Shown here one piece after another: positions 46,086-54,845 of a stretch of DNA of 64,000 nt. The first letter of the stretch is position 1, and each line of letters begins with the position of its first letter. The notes below the pieces were generated by a model. That model was not told the DNA's origin. It saw nothing but the letters and a program-made list of their open reading frames with translations, and searched no databases. The stretch is from JBAYIE01 sp041665785. Lineage in GTDB: Bacteria > Bacteroidota > Bacteroidia > UKL13-3. A program made the position numbers and the translations under genes. Where the stretch lies: positions 108,106-172,105 of the forward strand of contig JBAYIE010000002.1 of assembly GCA_041665785.1 (NCBI GenBank), given 5' to 3'.

Positions 46086-49000
46086 TTGATTAATTTGAGG
46101 TACTTAATCATGGTGTTGAGCGTGATCGGATTTACTTACCAGAGTAAGGCCATTGTCATGATAGGCGCTGAACTGACTTACAAATGCATAGATGCATCCG
46201 GTAATTATAAGGTTTCCCTGGTGTATTACCGTGATTGTGCAGGAATTCCGGCGTGCAGTGGTAATTGCAGTTCAATCTCAAATTGTTCTAAATCGATTCA
46301 GATAAAGGGAGCTGATGCCGGTTGCAGCGGCCAACTCTTTTTCTCTGCAGTTTTAACCGGTAAGAGCGTCAGAGATGTAAATATTAATACAAATCCATAT
46401 TGCACTGCTTCAAAAAGTATTTGCGATAATATGGGATGTGTTACGCCCGGAACTTTTACTCCCGGAGTTGAACGTTATGAATTTGAAGGACTGGTTAATC
46501 TGGGTCCAGCTTCAGGAATTCCATCCTCCTGCTGTAATGTGGCCTTGAAGTTTGAAGAGTGTTGTCGTCATGGAAATAACGTGAATATTATTCCAGCCAA
46601 TTTTTATACTGAAGTTACCATCAACAGATGCCTGACCAGTTATCCCAATTGCAACTCACCTATATTGACCAATGATGCATACAATTTAATATGCACGGGT
46701 CAAGGATTTTTTTACAATTTCGGTGGATTTGATCCGGATTTTGATTCGCTGGCCTATTCCTTTACTCCTGCCCTGGGCGCAAATGGCGCATCCGTAACGT
46801 ATGTAGCACCCTATACTTACAATGTACCCTTGCCTTATTCATCACCCTTAAATGGCAATTATCCTTTCGGTTTAAGCCTCGATAAAACCGGAACCCTCAA
46901 GCTGAAACCAAATGCTCAATTCTTTGGAACAGTTGCAATCAAAACAGAACAATGGAGAAAGGTGAACAATATAAATAGATTGGTAGGAACAACGCTTCGC
47001 GATATTTTGATCAATGTGAAGAATTGTGCTCCCAACAATCCACCCACGTTTATAACCGATCCCCCGGGTTCACCCATAAGTCAACCTCAAACCGATTTCA
47101 ATATTTACACCGATTCTCAATTTTGTTTTACCATTATAGCGAAGGATACCGACAATGTATCGGACACAACCTATATGAACTGGAATCAGCTCATGGCCAA
47201 TTACGGAGCAACATTCACCCCGAATTATAATCCTGCAACGCGCAGAGTAAACGGACCTGCTGAAGATTCGTACTCATTTTGCTGGAAACCGCATGATTCG
47301 CTGGTGAGAGACAATCCCTACGGATTTGTGGTAAAAGCGATAGACAATAAATGTCCGATCCCCGGAGTCCGATCCCAACAATTTCAAATCAAAGTACTGG
47401 AAGGAGTTAAACCTATTCAAATAATAAAATCGGTCAGTTGCGATCAGGCTGTTTTATCACACAGCACGGTTACACAAGCGTATTCGTACAAGCAATGGCT
47501 GGTATCCAAAGTACCGGGTCAATTTGATCCCTCAAATGTGTATTCTTCTTCACAGGATTATATGCAATTGGTATTTAACGAAGCCGGCAAGTATCCTGTT
47601 CAGCTGGTGATTACTGTAATCAGCAATGGCCTTACAAAAATATTTTATGATACGCTTGTGATTCAAAGGGCGGCAAGTATCAATATGGACACCATACTAT
47701 GTGCCGGAGGTGTACATGATTTAACGTTAAAGCTGAGGAAACCGGATTCAGGTATCGTAAATTACCAGTGGTTTTTATTACCCGATTTGACCAATCCAAT
47801 TGGGGGAAATCCGAGCCTTCCGATTGTGGTAAATCAATCGCAATCGTATGTGTTGATTGCTTCCGATTCGTCTTTCAAATGCGAGTATAGCGATACATTT
47901 CATGTACATATCGCAAACGTTCATGCTGCGTTTGAAGTTTCTTCCAATCCTCAACAATGTTTAAAAAGCAATCAATATACATTCCTTAACACATCGGTTG
48001 ATTCAGCGAATAATTTGCTCAGTTATGTCTGGAAATACAACAATGCAACATTCTCTACTTTAAATGACAGTGTATCTTGGAATTTTTCAACTACAGGTTT
48101 GCATGGTATAACACTCATAGCATCGACTACAAAAGGATGCCGTGACTCGGTAAGTAAGTCCATCAGAGTTTTACCCGATCCCACAGCCCATTTTAGTTTA
48201 GTAACCGATACCATTCAATGTTTAAAGCATAACTCATTTAAACTAAACAATGGTTCAGCTATTGAATCGGGTTCGTTAACTTATACCTGGCATTTTGGAG
48301 ATTCAACCAATTCTAATTTATCAATCGTTTCGCATGGTTATGTTAATCCGGGAGACTATTCCATCCGGCTTATTGCAAAATCCGATTCCGGTTGTGTGGA
48401 TACTGCTGAAATTCTGGTAAAGGTGTTGCCAGGTCCGAAAGCAGCTTTTACGGTTTTGGATTCAGCCGAACAATGTTTTGTAGCGAACCAGTTTAAGTTT
48501 TTGAATCAAACTACCATTGGTAGCGGAACCTTTACTTCCATATGGCAACTGGGAGAAGGTGACATTTCATTAGATCTGAATCCAATTAAAACGTATAACG
48601 CCACGGGAGCGTTTCAGGTCAACCTGTATGCAACAAGCAACCTGAATTGCAAAGACACAACGACCAAAACAATCAAGGTATTTAAAACACCACAAGCAGC
48701 GTTTCAAATAAGTGATAGTGCGCAATGTGTGGGAATTCCTTTTAATTTTAGTAATACATCGGTAAATACGGGTGACAGTATTGTTCGCTACAAATGGATG
48801 ACCGATAATGATATCATTTTTTCAAAGGATTTAATTTATAGCTATGCGATATCCGGTTATTATCTAGTTCAATTGATTGTTACAAACAGGGATAGCTGTT
48901 CGGCGGTTGCATCCAAAGCCATAGAAGTATTCAGCAATCCCCAACCCATGATTAGCGGAGATTCGCTGGCAATGTACTTTAGTACAAAGACCTATTCCAC

Positions 49001-49457
49001 CACATTCAATACAGGTTCAGCCTGGTATTGGAGAATCAAGAATGATTCAGCGCATACTGCCAATGCCAACAATGTAGTCGTGAACTGGAGTTCTCAAACC
49101 TCAGGAGAAGTAGTCGTTGTTGAAACCAATTTGAATGGATGTGTAAGCGATACAGTTAAGCAATCTATTTACCTGACACCTCAAATAATTGGTATTGGAG
49201 AAATGCAATCAGGTCTTAATAAAATTGTTTTATATCCTCAGCCTGCAGAACAGAAACTGTTTTTACTTGGTCGATTGGAGAATCTTCATTCAGGTGCAAT
49301 ACTATCGACAGACGGGAAAATAATTCTTTATTTCAATCAGGAAGAAATTCAATCCGGAGTTTTAGATATCAGTAAGATCCAATCCGGAATGTATTTGATG
49401 CAGTTTAGAGATAGCAGAAATAATTTTATATTTCAGAAAGTATCCATCATAAAATAG
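46086..49457 (+). CDS. Large secreted PKD-repeat protein with Cys-rich N-terminal module, T9SS cargo (first of two)
   Basis: A 1123-residue protein. Signal peptide (about 1-23) leads into a Cys-rich module of some 380 residues, beginning 'AELTYKC' and containing YYRDC, CCNVALKFEECC and YPNCNSPI. After an Ig-like stretch come four PKD-like repeats of about 85 residues (about 625-960). Each has a QC near its start and a further Cys near its end, probably a disulfide. The C-terminus (YPQPAEQKLFLLG to the end) is a type A sorting domain. It is one of a tandem pair with the gene 3 bp downstream. The start is TTG, supported by the SD site. The role is probably adhesive. Confidence 0.86.
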   Translation: MINLRYLIMVLSVIGFTYQSKAIVMIGAELTYKCIDASGNYKVSLVYYRDCAGIPACSGNCSSISNCSKSIQIKGADAGCSGQLFFSAVLTGKSVRDVNINTNPYCTASKSICDNMGCVTPGTFTPGVERYEFEGLVNLGPASGIPSSCCNVALKFEECCRHGNNVNIIPANFYTEVTINRCLTSYPNCNSPILTNDAYNLICTGQGFFYNFGGFDPDFDSLAYSFTPALGANGASVTYVAPYTYNVPLPYSSPLNGNYPFGLSLDKTGTLKLKPNAQFFGTVAIKTEQWRKVNNINRLVGTTLRDILINVKNCAPNNPPTFITDPPGSPISQPQTDFNIYTDSQFCFTIIAKDTDNVSDTTYMNWNQLMANYGATFTPNYNPATRRVNGPAEDSYSFCWKPHDSLVRDNPYGFVVKAIDNKCPIPGVRSQQFQIKVLEGVKPIQIIKSVSCDQAVLSHSTVTQAYSYKQWLVSKVPGQFDPSNVYSSSQDYMQLVFNEAGKYPVQLVITVISNGLTKIFYDTLVIQRAASINMDTILCAGGVHDLTLKLRKPDSGIVNYQWFLLPDLTNPIGGNPSLPIVVNQSQSYVLIASDSSFKCEYSDTFHVHIANVHAAFEVSSNPQQCLKSNQYTFLNTSVDSANNLLSYVWKYNNATFSTLNDSVSWNFSTTGLHGITLIASTTKGCRDSVSKSIRVLPDPTAHFSLVTDTIQCLKHNSFKLNNGSAIESGSLTYTWHFGDSTNSNLSIVSHGYVNPGDYSIRLIAKSDSGCVDTAEILVKVLPGPKAAFTVLDSAEQCFVANQFKFLNQTTIGSGTFTSIWQLGEGDISLDLNPIKTYNATGAFQVNLYATSNLNCKDTTTKTIKVFKTPQAAFQISDSAQCVGIPFNFSNTSVNTGDSIVRYKWMTDNDIIFSKDLIYSYAISGYYLVQLIVTNRDSCSAVASKAIEVFSNPQPMISGDSLAMYFSTKTYSTTFNTGSAWYWRIKNDSAHTANANNVVVNWSSQTSGEVVVVETNLNGCVSDTVKQSIYLTPQIIGIGEMQSGLNKIVLYPQPAEQKLFLLGRLENLHSGAILSTDGKIILYFNQEEIQSGVLDISKIQSGMYLMQFRDSRNNFIFQKVSIIK

Positions 49458-49460
49458 ATT

Positions 49461-52400
49461 ATGAAACAACTTAAACTCGTTCTGATAATTGTCTTTTGCT
49501 TAGGTTTTCTGAATTCTTCAAAAGCATCGCATATGGTTGGAGCAGATATTACTTATAAGTGTCTGGATGCCCAGGGCAATTACAAGGTAACTCTGGTATA
49601 TTATCGCGATTGCAACGGAATACCAACATGCAGTGGCAATTGCTCGGCCATTGGCAATTGTACCAAAACACTGGAAGTAAGAGGAGGGGATGCAAGTTAT
49701 AATGGGAGTTTATTTTTCACCGCGACTTTAACCGGAGTCAGTATTCGGGATGCTAATTATATCAACAAACAAATTTGCCCCAATGCAAAAACTATTTGTA
49801 ATAATATGGGATGCACTACTACAGGTAGTTTGAGTCCGGGAACTGAAAGATACGAATTTGAAGGTGTGGTTAATATTGGTCCCGGTTCGATTATTCCTTC
49901 AGGTTGTTGCAATGTTGTCTTTGCATTTCAGGAATGCTGCAGGAATGGAGCCATTACGAATATTAGTCCTCAAAATTTCTACACAGAAGCAAGAACCAAC
50001 CGTTGTTTAGCTACATATCCTAATTGCAATTCTCCTATATTCTCAAACGATCCTTACAATGTATTATGCTCAGGTCAACCCTTTTTTTATAATTATGGCG
50101 GTTATGATCCTGATTTTGATTCATTGACCTATGAATTGAGTCCTGCTCTATATGCATTCGATGATAGTGCAACCTATAATTCACCCTATACATTCACTGC
50201 CCCTTTGCCTTATACTCAGCCTTTGAATGGTTCTTTTCCGGCCGGGTTTAAAATCGATAAAGATGGCAATCTCCAGTTTAAGCCATCGGTATCGGCATTT
50301 ACAGGTGTTGTTGCTGTTAAAGCTAATCAATGGCGAAAAATCAACAATGTGTATACCCGGGTAGGTGAAGTGCGTCGTGATATTCAAATTTATATTAAGT
50401 TCTGCACGTCAAATAATCCACCCTGGTTTATAACCGTGCCGCCAGGGAATCCAAGCGACCAACCTATGGTTGATTATACAATCACCCCCGACTCACCCTT
50501 TTGCTTTACCATTGTGGCAAACGACAGCGACTTCAATTATCCGACCGTGTCGGACACAACCCATTTAAGCTGGAACAATTGGTTGAGTAAATACGGTGCT
50601 ACCTTTATGCCACTTTATAATCAGGCTTCGCGTGCATCAAACGGACCCCGTCAGGATTCTTTCAGTTTTTGCTGGAGGCCGAAAGATTCTGTTGTTCGTA
50701 ATTTACCTTACCAGTTCAGCATTACCGGAATTGATAATAAATGTCCTTATTCCGGGTTGCGTTCTCAAATGTTCAATATAAAGGTTATCGAAGGAGCGAA
50801 ACCCATTCAAATCAATAAGACTATAAATTGTCAGGATGTTAGTCTGTCGCATGGTACTCCGCCTGTAGCACTTTCCTATAAAATGTGGAAAGTTTCAAGA
50901 ACCCCGGGTTTCCTGGATACTTCCAATATGGTTACTTCCTCCCAACAGTCTTTTCAACTGAGTCTTCACCGGGCCGGCAAATACCCGTTTCAGTTAAGTG
51001 TTGTGGAATCGGTAAGCGGATTGACCCGTACATTTATTGATACCATTGTGATAAAAAGGGAAATCAAGATCAATAATGATACATCATTTTGCGGTTCTAA
51101 TATTCCATTAAACTTAAGGGCTTTTGATTTAGATTCTGCATTTAATAAATTCAGATGGTATTACCTTCCTAACCTTGTTAATGTGGTAGATACTCACAGT
51201 ACATTTAACGCAGTATTCAGCTCAAACCGATCGGTGCTGCTTCGTGCATACGATTCAACCGGTACGTGTTTTTATGCGGATACTGTTGTTATTAAAACCG
51301 GCAGGATTCGGGCAAGTATAACGATGCAAACCGGCTCAACACAATGTTTTAAAAACAACCTGTTTAAATTCAAGAACACATCCGTTGATACAGCTGGAAA
51401 TCCCATGTCATTTTTGTGGAGTTTCAGCAGTGGTGATACCAGTACCTCGAAAGACAGCATTGTAAGATCATACCAGGATACCGGTATGTATCAGGTGAAA
51501 TTATTGGCATACAATGCACTGGGTTGTATAGATTCTACGGTTCAGACAATCAAAGTTACACCTAGTCCAACGGCTGCATTTTTATTGCTCTCCGATTCGT
51601 CGCAATGCCTGAAAGGAAATGTGTATGATTTTGCGAATCAAAGTACGGTTACAGGTGATTCGCTCAGCTATACATGGAAACCGGGGAATGGAAATGTGCT
51701 GAATGCATCCAATATTTCGGTTGTGTATAGTTCAGCTGGTTTGTATACCGTAAAGCTTATTGCGACCACGAGTAATCAATGCAAAGATTCATCCATCCGA
51801 CAGGTTAAAGTGCAACCCCAGGTTAAGATAGGTTTTACGATAAACGACTCAACCCAATGCCTTGATGGAAATAGTTATTCTTTCACCGATACTTCACATC
51901 TCTCTGCAGGTACGTATACCCGGAATTGGTCATTTGGCGATTCAACCAACTCCACATTAAATACACCTGTACACAGCTTTAATATAATTGGTACCTATCC
52001 GGTTGTATTTATTACAACTACTGACGTGGGTTGTAAGGATACGACATACAAAAATGTATATGTATTGTTAAAACCGGTTCCGGCATTTACCATCAACGAC
52101 ACTTCGCAATGTCTGACTGGAAATGCATTTGTGTTTCAGAATCAATCCGCAATTGGTAATTCTGACTCATTATACTTCGAATGGAATTTTGGAGATGGTA
52201 CCGGTTCTGATTCTTTGCATAGCACGCACACATTTCTTTCGACCGGATTATATACGGTGAAGCTTCATGCATCCAGTTATGCCGGTTGTTCTGATTCTCT
52301 GGAGAAAATTTTGCGTGTGAATGAAGTTCCTGCTGCACAAATTGACATTACAGATACAATGCAATGCCTGGGTTCGAATCTGTTTAAACCAGCAAATCTT

Positions 52401-53606
52401 TCCAGTATTGGTGGAGGAATAATGAGTTATATCTGGCATATGGGAGATACCATATCATATACAGATTCTGTTGTAGCGCATCATTATAATAAGGTTGGGA
52501 ATTTTATGGTCCGGCTTATTGTGAAATCAGCATTTGACTGTTCCGATTCAACCTTCAAATGGGTTAGCGTAGTTCCCAATCCCAAATCAGCGTTTAATAT
52601 ATTGGATTCGGTTGACCAATGCCTTGCGGTAAACCGCTTCAAATTTATGAACCAGACTCAAAATGATAGCGGTTCGTTTACCAATCTTTGGTCGTTCGGT
52701 GATGGTTCGTTTTCAACGGATACGAATCCTGAATATTCTTATGCAGCTGCAGGATCCTTTCAGGTAAAACTGATTACCGGCAACAGTCAGCATTGCAACG
52801 ACTCCGTAATTCATACCGTGCAGGTTTACAAAACACCGCAAGCCACTTTCCAGATGCCGGATAGTACCCAATGCCTGGGTTCTTTATTTGTATTCAACAA
52901 TACCTCCGTAAATACCGGCGACAGTATTGTGGATTATATCTGGTCAACCGGCGACAGTACAATCATACATTCAAAAAATACCAGTTATACATATGCTGCA
53001 CCGGGCAATTATCTGGCGGCATTGGTGGTTGTGAATCAGGATAGTTGCTATTCCATAGCTAAAAAGCAGATTGAAGTGTACAATATTCCTAAACCACTCA
53101 TTACCGGCGATACCATTGCTCCACAAGGCAGTGCACGAACATATACTTCACCTTTCAGCACAGGTTCAGTCTGGAACTGGATGGTAAGCGGAGACTCGCT
53201 GAAAAGCAGCAGTGCAAACAGTATTCAGATAACCTGGAGTTCGCAGGATAGCGGTATCGTTGCCCTGACCGAACTGGATCTAAACAATTGTTTGAGCGAT
53301 ACGGTTTATCAAACCGTTCAACTCACACCGCTTCCGGTTAATGTTTATGAATATGCATCAAAGACAGATAGGATAATGGTTTATCCGCAACCGGCCAGTG
53401 ATAAGCTATTCCTGCTCGGAGCCATTGAAACCTTACAAGCGGGAGAACTATTGTCTATGGATGGCAAATTGATTTATATTTTCAAAAGCGATGAGATCCA
53501 ATCCGGAGCATTGGATATTCAAATGATCCAATCCGGAATGTATTTGATACAGTTCACGGATAATCAAAACCAGGTTTGGGTGCAGAAGGTATCTATTGTG
53601 AAGTAG
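49461..53606 (+). CDS. Large secreted PKD-repeat protein, expanded paralogue of the upstream gene, T9SS cargo
   Basis: A 1381-residue protein with the same plan as its neighbour: signal peptide, Cys-rich N-terminal module (MVGADITYKC, YYRDC, CCNVVFAFQECC), Ig-like stretch, PKD-like repeats and type A sorting domain (YPQPASDKLFLLG). It carries seven PKD-like repeats instead of four; several have WSFGDGS- or WNFGDGT-type cores. The 258-residue length difference equals three repeats of about 86. It starts 3 bp after the upstream stop, so the two are co-transcribed. It ends tail to tail with the sulfurtransferase gene. Confidence 0.88.
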   Translation: MKQLKLVLIIVFCLGFLNSSKASHMVGADITYKCLDAQGNYKVTLVYYRDCNGIPTCSGNCSAIGNCTKTLEVRGGDASYNGSLFFTATLTGVSIRDANYINKQICPNAKTICNNMGCTTTGSLSPGTERYEFEGVVNIGPGSIIPSGCCNVVFAFQECCRNGAITNISPQNFYTEARTNRCLATYPNCNSPIFSNDPYNVLCSGQPFFYNYGGYDPDFDSLTYELSPALYAFDDSATYNSPYTFTAPLPYTQPLNGSFPAGFKIDKDGNLQFKPSVSAFTGVVAVKANQWRKINNVYTRVGEVRRDIQIYIKFCTSNNPPWFITVPPGNPSDQPMVDYTITPDSPFCFTIVANDSDFNYPTVSDTTHLSWNNWLSKYGATFMPLYNQASRASNGPRQDSFSFCWRPKDSVVRNLPYQFSITGIDNKCPYSGLRSQMFNIKVIEGAKPIQINKTINCQDVSLSHGTPPVALSYKMWKVSRTPGFLDTSNMVTSSQQSFQLSLHRAGKYPFQLSVVESVSGLTRTFIDTIVIKREIKINNDTSFCGSNIPLNLRAFDLDSAFNKFRWYYLPNLVNVVDTHSTFNAVFSSNRSVLLRAYDSTGTCFYADTVVIKTGRIRASITMQTGSTQCFKNNLFKFKNTSVDTAGNPMSFLWSFSSGDTSTSKDSIVRSYQDTGMYQVKLLAYNALGCIDSTVQTIKVTPSPTAAFLLLSDSSQCLKGNVYDFANQSTVTGDSLSYTWKPGNGNVLNASNISVVYSSAGLYTVKLIATTSNQCKDSSIRQVKVQPQVKIGFTINDSTQCLDGNSYSFTDTSHLSAGTYTRNWSFGDSTNSTLNTPVHSFNIIGTYPVVFITTTDVGCKDTTYKNVYVLLKPVPAFTINDTSQCLTGNAFVFQNQSAIGNSDSLYFEWNFGDGTGSDSLHSTHTFLSTGLYTVKLHASSYAGCSDSLEKILRVNEVPAAQIDITDTMQCLGSNLFKPANLSSIGGGIMSYIWHMGDTISYTDSVVAHHYNKVGNFMVRLIVKSAFDCSDSTFKWVSVVPNPKSAFNILDSVDQCLAVNRFKFMNQTQNDSGSFTNLWSFGDGSFSTDTNPEYSYAAAGSFQVKLITGNSQHCNDSVIHTVQVYKTPQATFQMPDSTQCLGSLFVFNNTSVNTGDSIVDYIWSTGDSTIIHSKNTSYTYAAPGNYLAALVVVNQDSCYSIAKKQIEVYNIPKPLITGDTIAPQGSARTYTSPFSTGSVWNWMVSGDSLKSSSANSIQITWSSQDSGIVALTELDLNNCLSDTVYQTVQLTPLPVNVYEYASKTDRIMVYPQPASDKLFLLGAIETLQAGELLSMDGKLIYIFKSDEIQSGALDIQMIQSGMYLIQFTDNQNQVWVQKVSIVK

Positions 53607-53654
53607 ACAGGTTCTGGTTAAATCGAGGAGTTATGAAGATAAGGTGAACCTGGT

Positions 53655-54491
53655 TTATGGGGTCTGACTTTTTAAAACCATGGGTTTATTATTCCGTGAC
53701 CATTCGCTCCACGAACCCACATACAATTTCGGAATATCGTACCCGGCAGCTGCCATGGCCAGCAGGGTATGGCAGGCTGTAACACCCGAGCCGCAATGCA
53801 CAATAATCTGGTCGGGTTTCTTTTTATCAAATACCAGTTTGTATTTCTCGCGCAGTTTTTCGGCCGGTAAAAAATTTCCTTCCAGATCCAGATTTCCCGT
53901 GAAAGGAATATTCACGGCTCCGGGTATATGTCCGGCAATGGTATCGATGGGTTCAGTAAGTCCTTTGTACCGGTCGCTGTCGCGCACATCGATAATCACA
54001 TAAACTGCATCATGCGAAACTCTTTCTACTTCTGATATGTCGGACAGAGGAAGTTTCCAGTCATCGACCGGTATTGGTGCAACTGGTTTGGGAATTACCA
54101 GTTGCGCATCAATGGGATACCCGATTTTTTCGGCAGCCTGAAACCCACCATCCAGCACCTGAACCTTTTCAAGTCCAATGGCGCGCAACATCCACCACAA
54201 ACGGGCAGCCGCATTCGATGCGTTTTTATCGTCGTATACGACTACATGACTGTGCGATGAGATCCCCAGATGTCCAACAGTTTCTACGAAACTTTGCGGA
54301 GTTGGTAAGGGATGCCGGCCCCCATCGGCTGCATTGGATTTTATGTCGGCCAGCTGTGTATTCAGATCAACAAATACCGCACCCATCAAATGGTGCTGAT
54401 CATAAAATGCACGGTTGCCTGCATCTACCAGAATCAAATCCGGATGATGGTTGATTTTTAGAAGATCATTTGGTGATAGTAAAGGATACAT
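53655..54491 (-). CDS. sseA: 3-Mercaptopyruvate/thiosulfate sulfurtransferase (tandem rhodanese)
   Basis: A 278-residue protein of two rhodanese domains. The inactive N-terminal one covers about 1-130 (LVDAGNRAFYDQHHL, VVVYDDKNASNAA). The active C-terminal one has Cys233 in CGSGVTA, the loop typical of 3-mercaptopyruvate sulfurtransferases. It moves sulfane sulfur from mercaptopyruvate to a thiol or cyanide. It is a single gene; upstream lies the repeat-rich gap 54492-54845. The family is certain; mercaptopyruvate specificity is inferred from the CGSGVTA loop. Confidence 0.93.
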   Translation of the reverse strand: MYPLLSPNDLLKINHHPDLILVDAGNRAFYDQHHLMGAVFVDLNTQLADIKSNAADGGRHPLPTPQSFVETVGHLGISSHSHVVVYDDKNASNAAARLWWMLRAIGLEKVQVLDGGFQAAEKIGYPIDAQLVIPKPVAPIPVDDWKLPLSDISEVERVSHDAVYVIIDVRDSDRYKGLTEPIDTIAGHIPGAVNIPFTGNLDLEGNFLPAEKLREKYKLVFDKKKPDQIIVHCGSGVTACHTLLAMAAAGYDIPKLYVGSWSEWSRNNKPMVLKSQTP

Positions 54492-54579
54492 AGTTAAAAG
54501 TATGTTCTATTCAAAAAAAGGAATTTGAAATTTAGAAAGTCGAATATACATGAAAGTGATCTTGTATTTCAAGAGGTTG

Positions 54580-54660
54580 TTTCACGTAGGTATTATCTCA
54601 AAATTAGAGTTAAATAAATGCAGAATAATGCAGAGCGATTTATTTAATGCTTACGTGAAA
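54580..54660. repeat. 81-bp nested inverted repeat (MITE-like)
   Basis: Outer arms TTTCACGTAGG (54580-54590) and CTTACGTGAAA (54650-54660) match at 10 of 11 positions. Inner arms TTAAATAAAT (54610-54619) and ATTTATTTAA (54638-54647) match perfectly around an 18-nt loop with two GCAGA/GCAGAG units. The short size and terminal inverted repeats recall a miniature transposable element; no target duplication is visible. Alternatively it is a double hairpin at the 3' side of murF-alr transcription. Confidence 0.55.
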
Positions 54661-54677
54661 TTACTTGTTAAGGAATA

Positions 54678-54812
54678 GCGCGAGGGATCGCAGTGGAAAG
54701 CCCGCAGCACAGCGAGGACTTGCAACGTAGAGCCCGACCCATGAAGTAAAGCGCGTGAGATGTTAGCTATATAAATGACATCCGGATGCGCATACTTCAT
54801 GGGACGCGCCCA
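54678..54812 (+). repeat. 135-bp dispersed structured element, copy 1
   Basis: The left block (54678-54748) is identical to copy 2 at 66 of 71 positions. The right block (54794-54812, ACTTCATGGGACGCGCCCA) matches at 18 of 19. Within the left block AAGCCCGC pairs with GCGAGGACTT as a hairpin with two bulged A residues. CCCATGAAGTA (54738-54748) and TACTTCATGGG (54793-54803) are inverted arms. The 66-bp arm-to-arm segment matches the reverse complement of the same segment in copy 2, so it is flipped here. No open frame of its own. Confidence 0.85.
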
Positions 54813-54845
54813 ATAAAATAATTTCAATCAGCAATGAAATAAGGA

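Larger units (their letters stand above)
54492..54845. other. 354-bp gene-free gap packed with inverted and dispersed repeats
   Basis: No coding frame is supported here. The gap holds a nested inverted repeat (54580-54660) and one copy of a 135-bp dispersed element (54678-54812), between the 5' end of the sulfurtransferase gene and the 3' end of murF-alr. Confidence 0.8.

Noticed and set aside
46086..53606. Possible CRISPR or DNA tandem-repeat array in the PKD region
   Set aside because: The periodicity of about 255 bp is at protein level; DNA repeats are degenerate and coding throughout.
53608..53652. CAGGTTC/GAACCTG inverted repeat as terminator between the second PKD giant and sseA
   Set aside because: Only 7 bp with a 31-nt loop and no T run; too weak to call.
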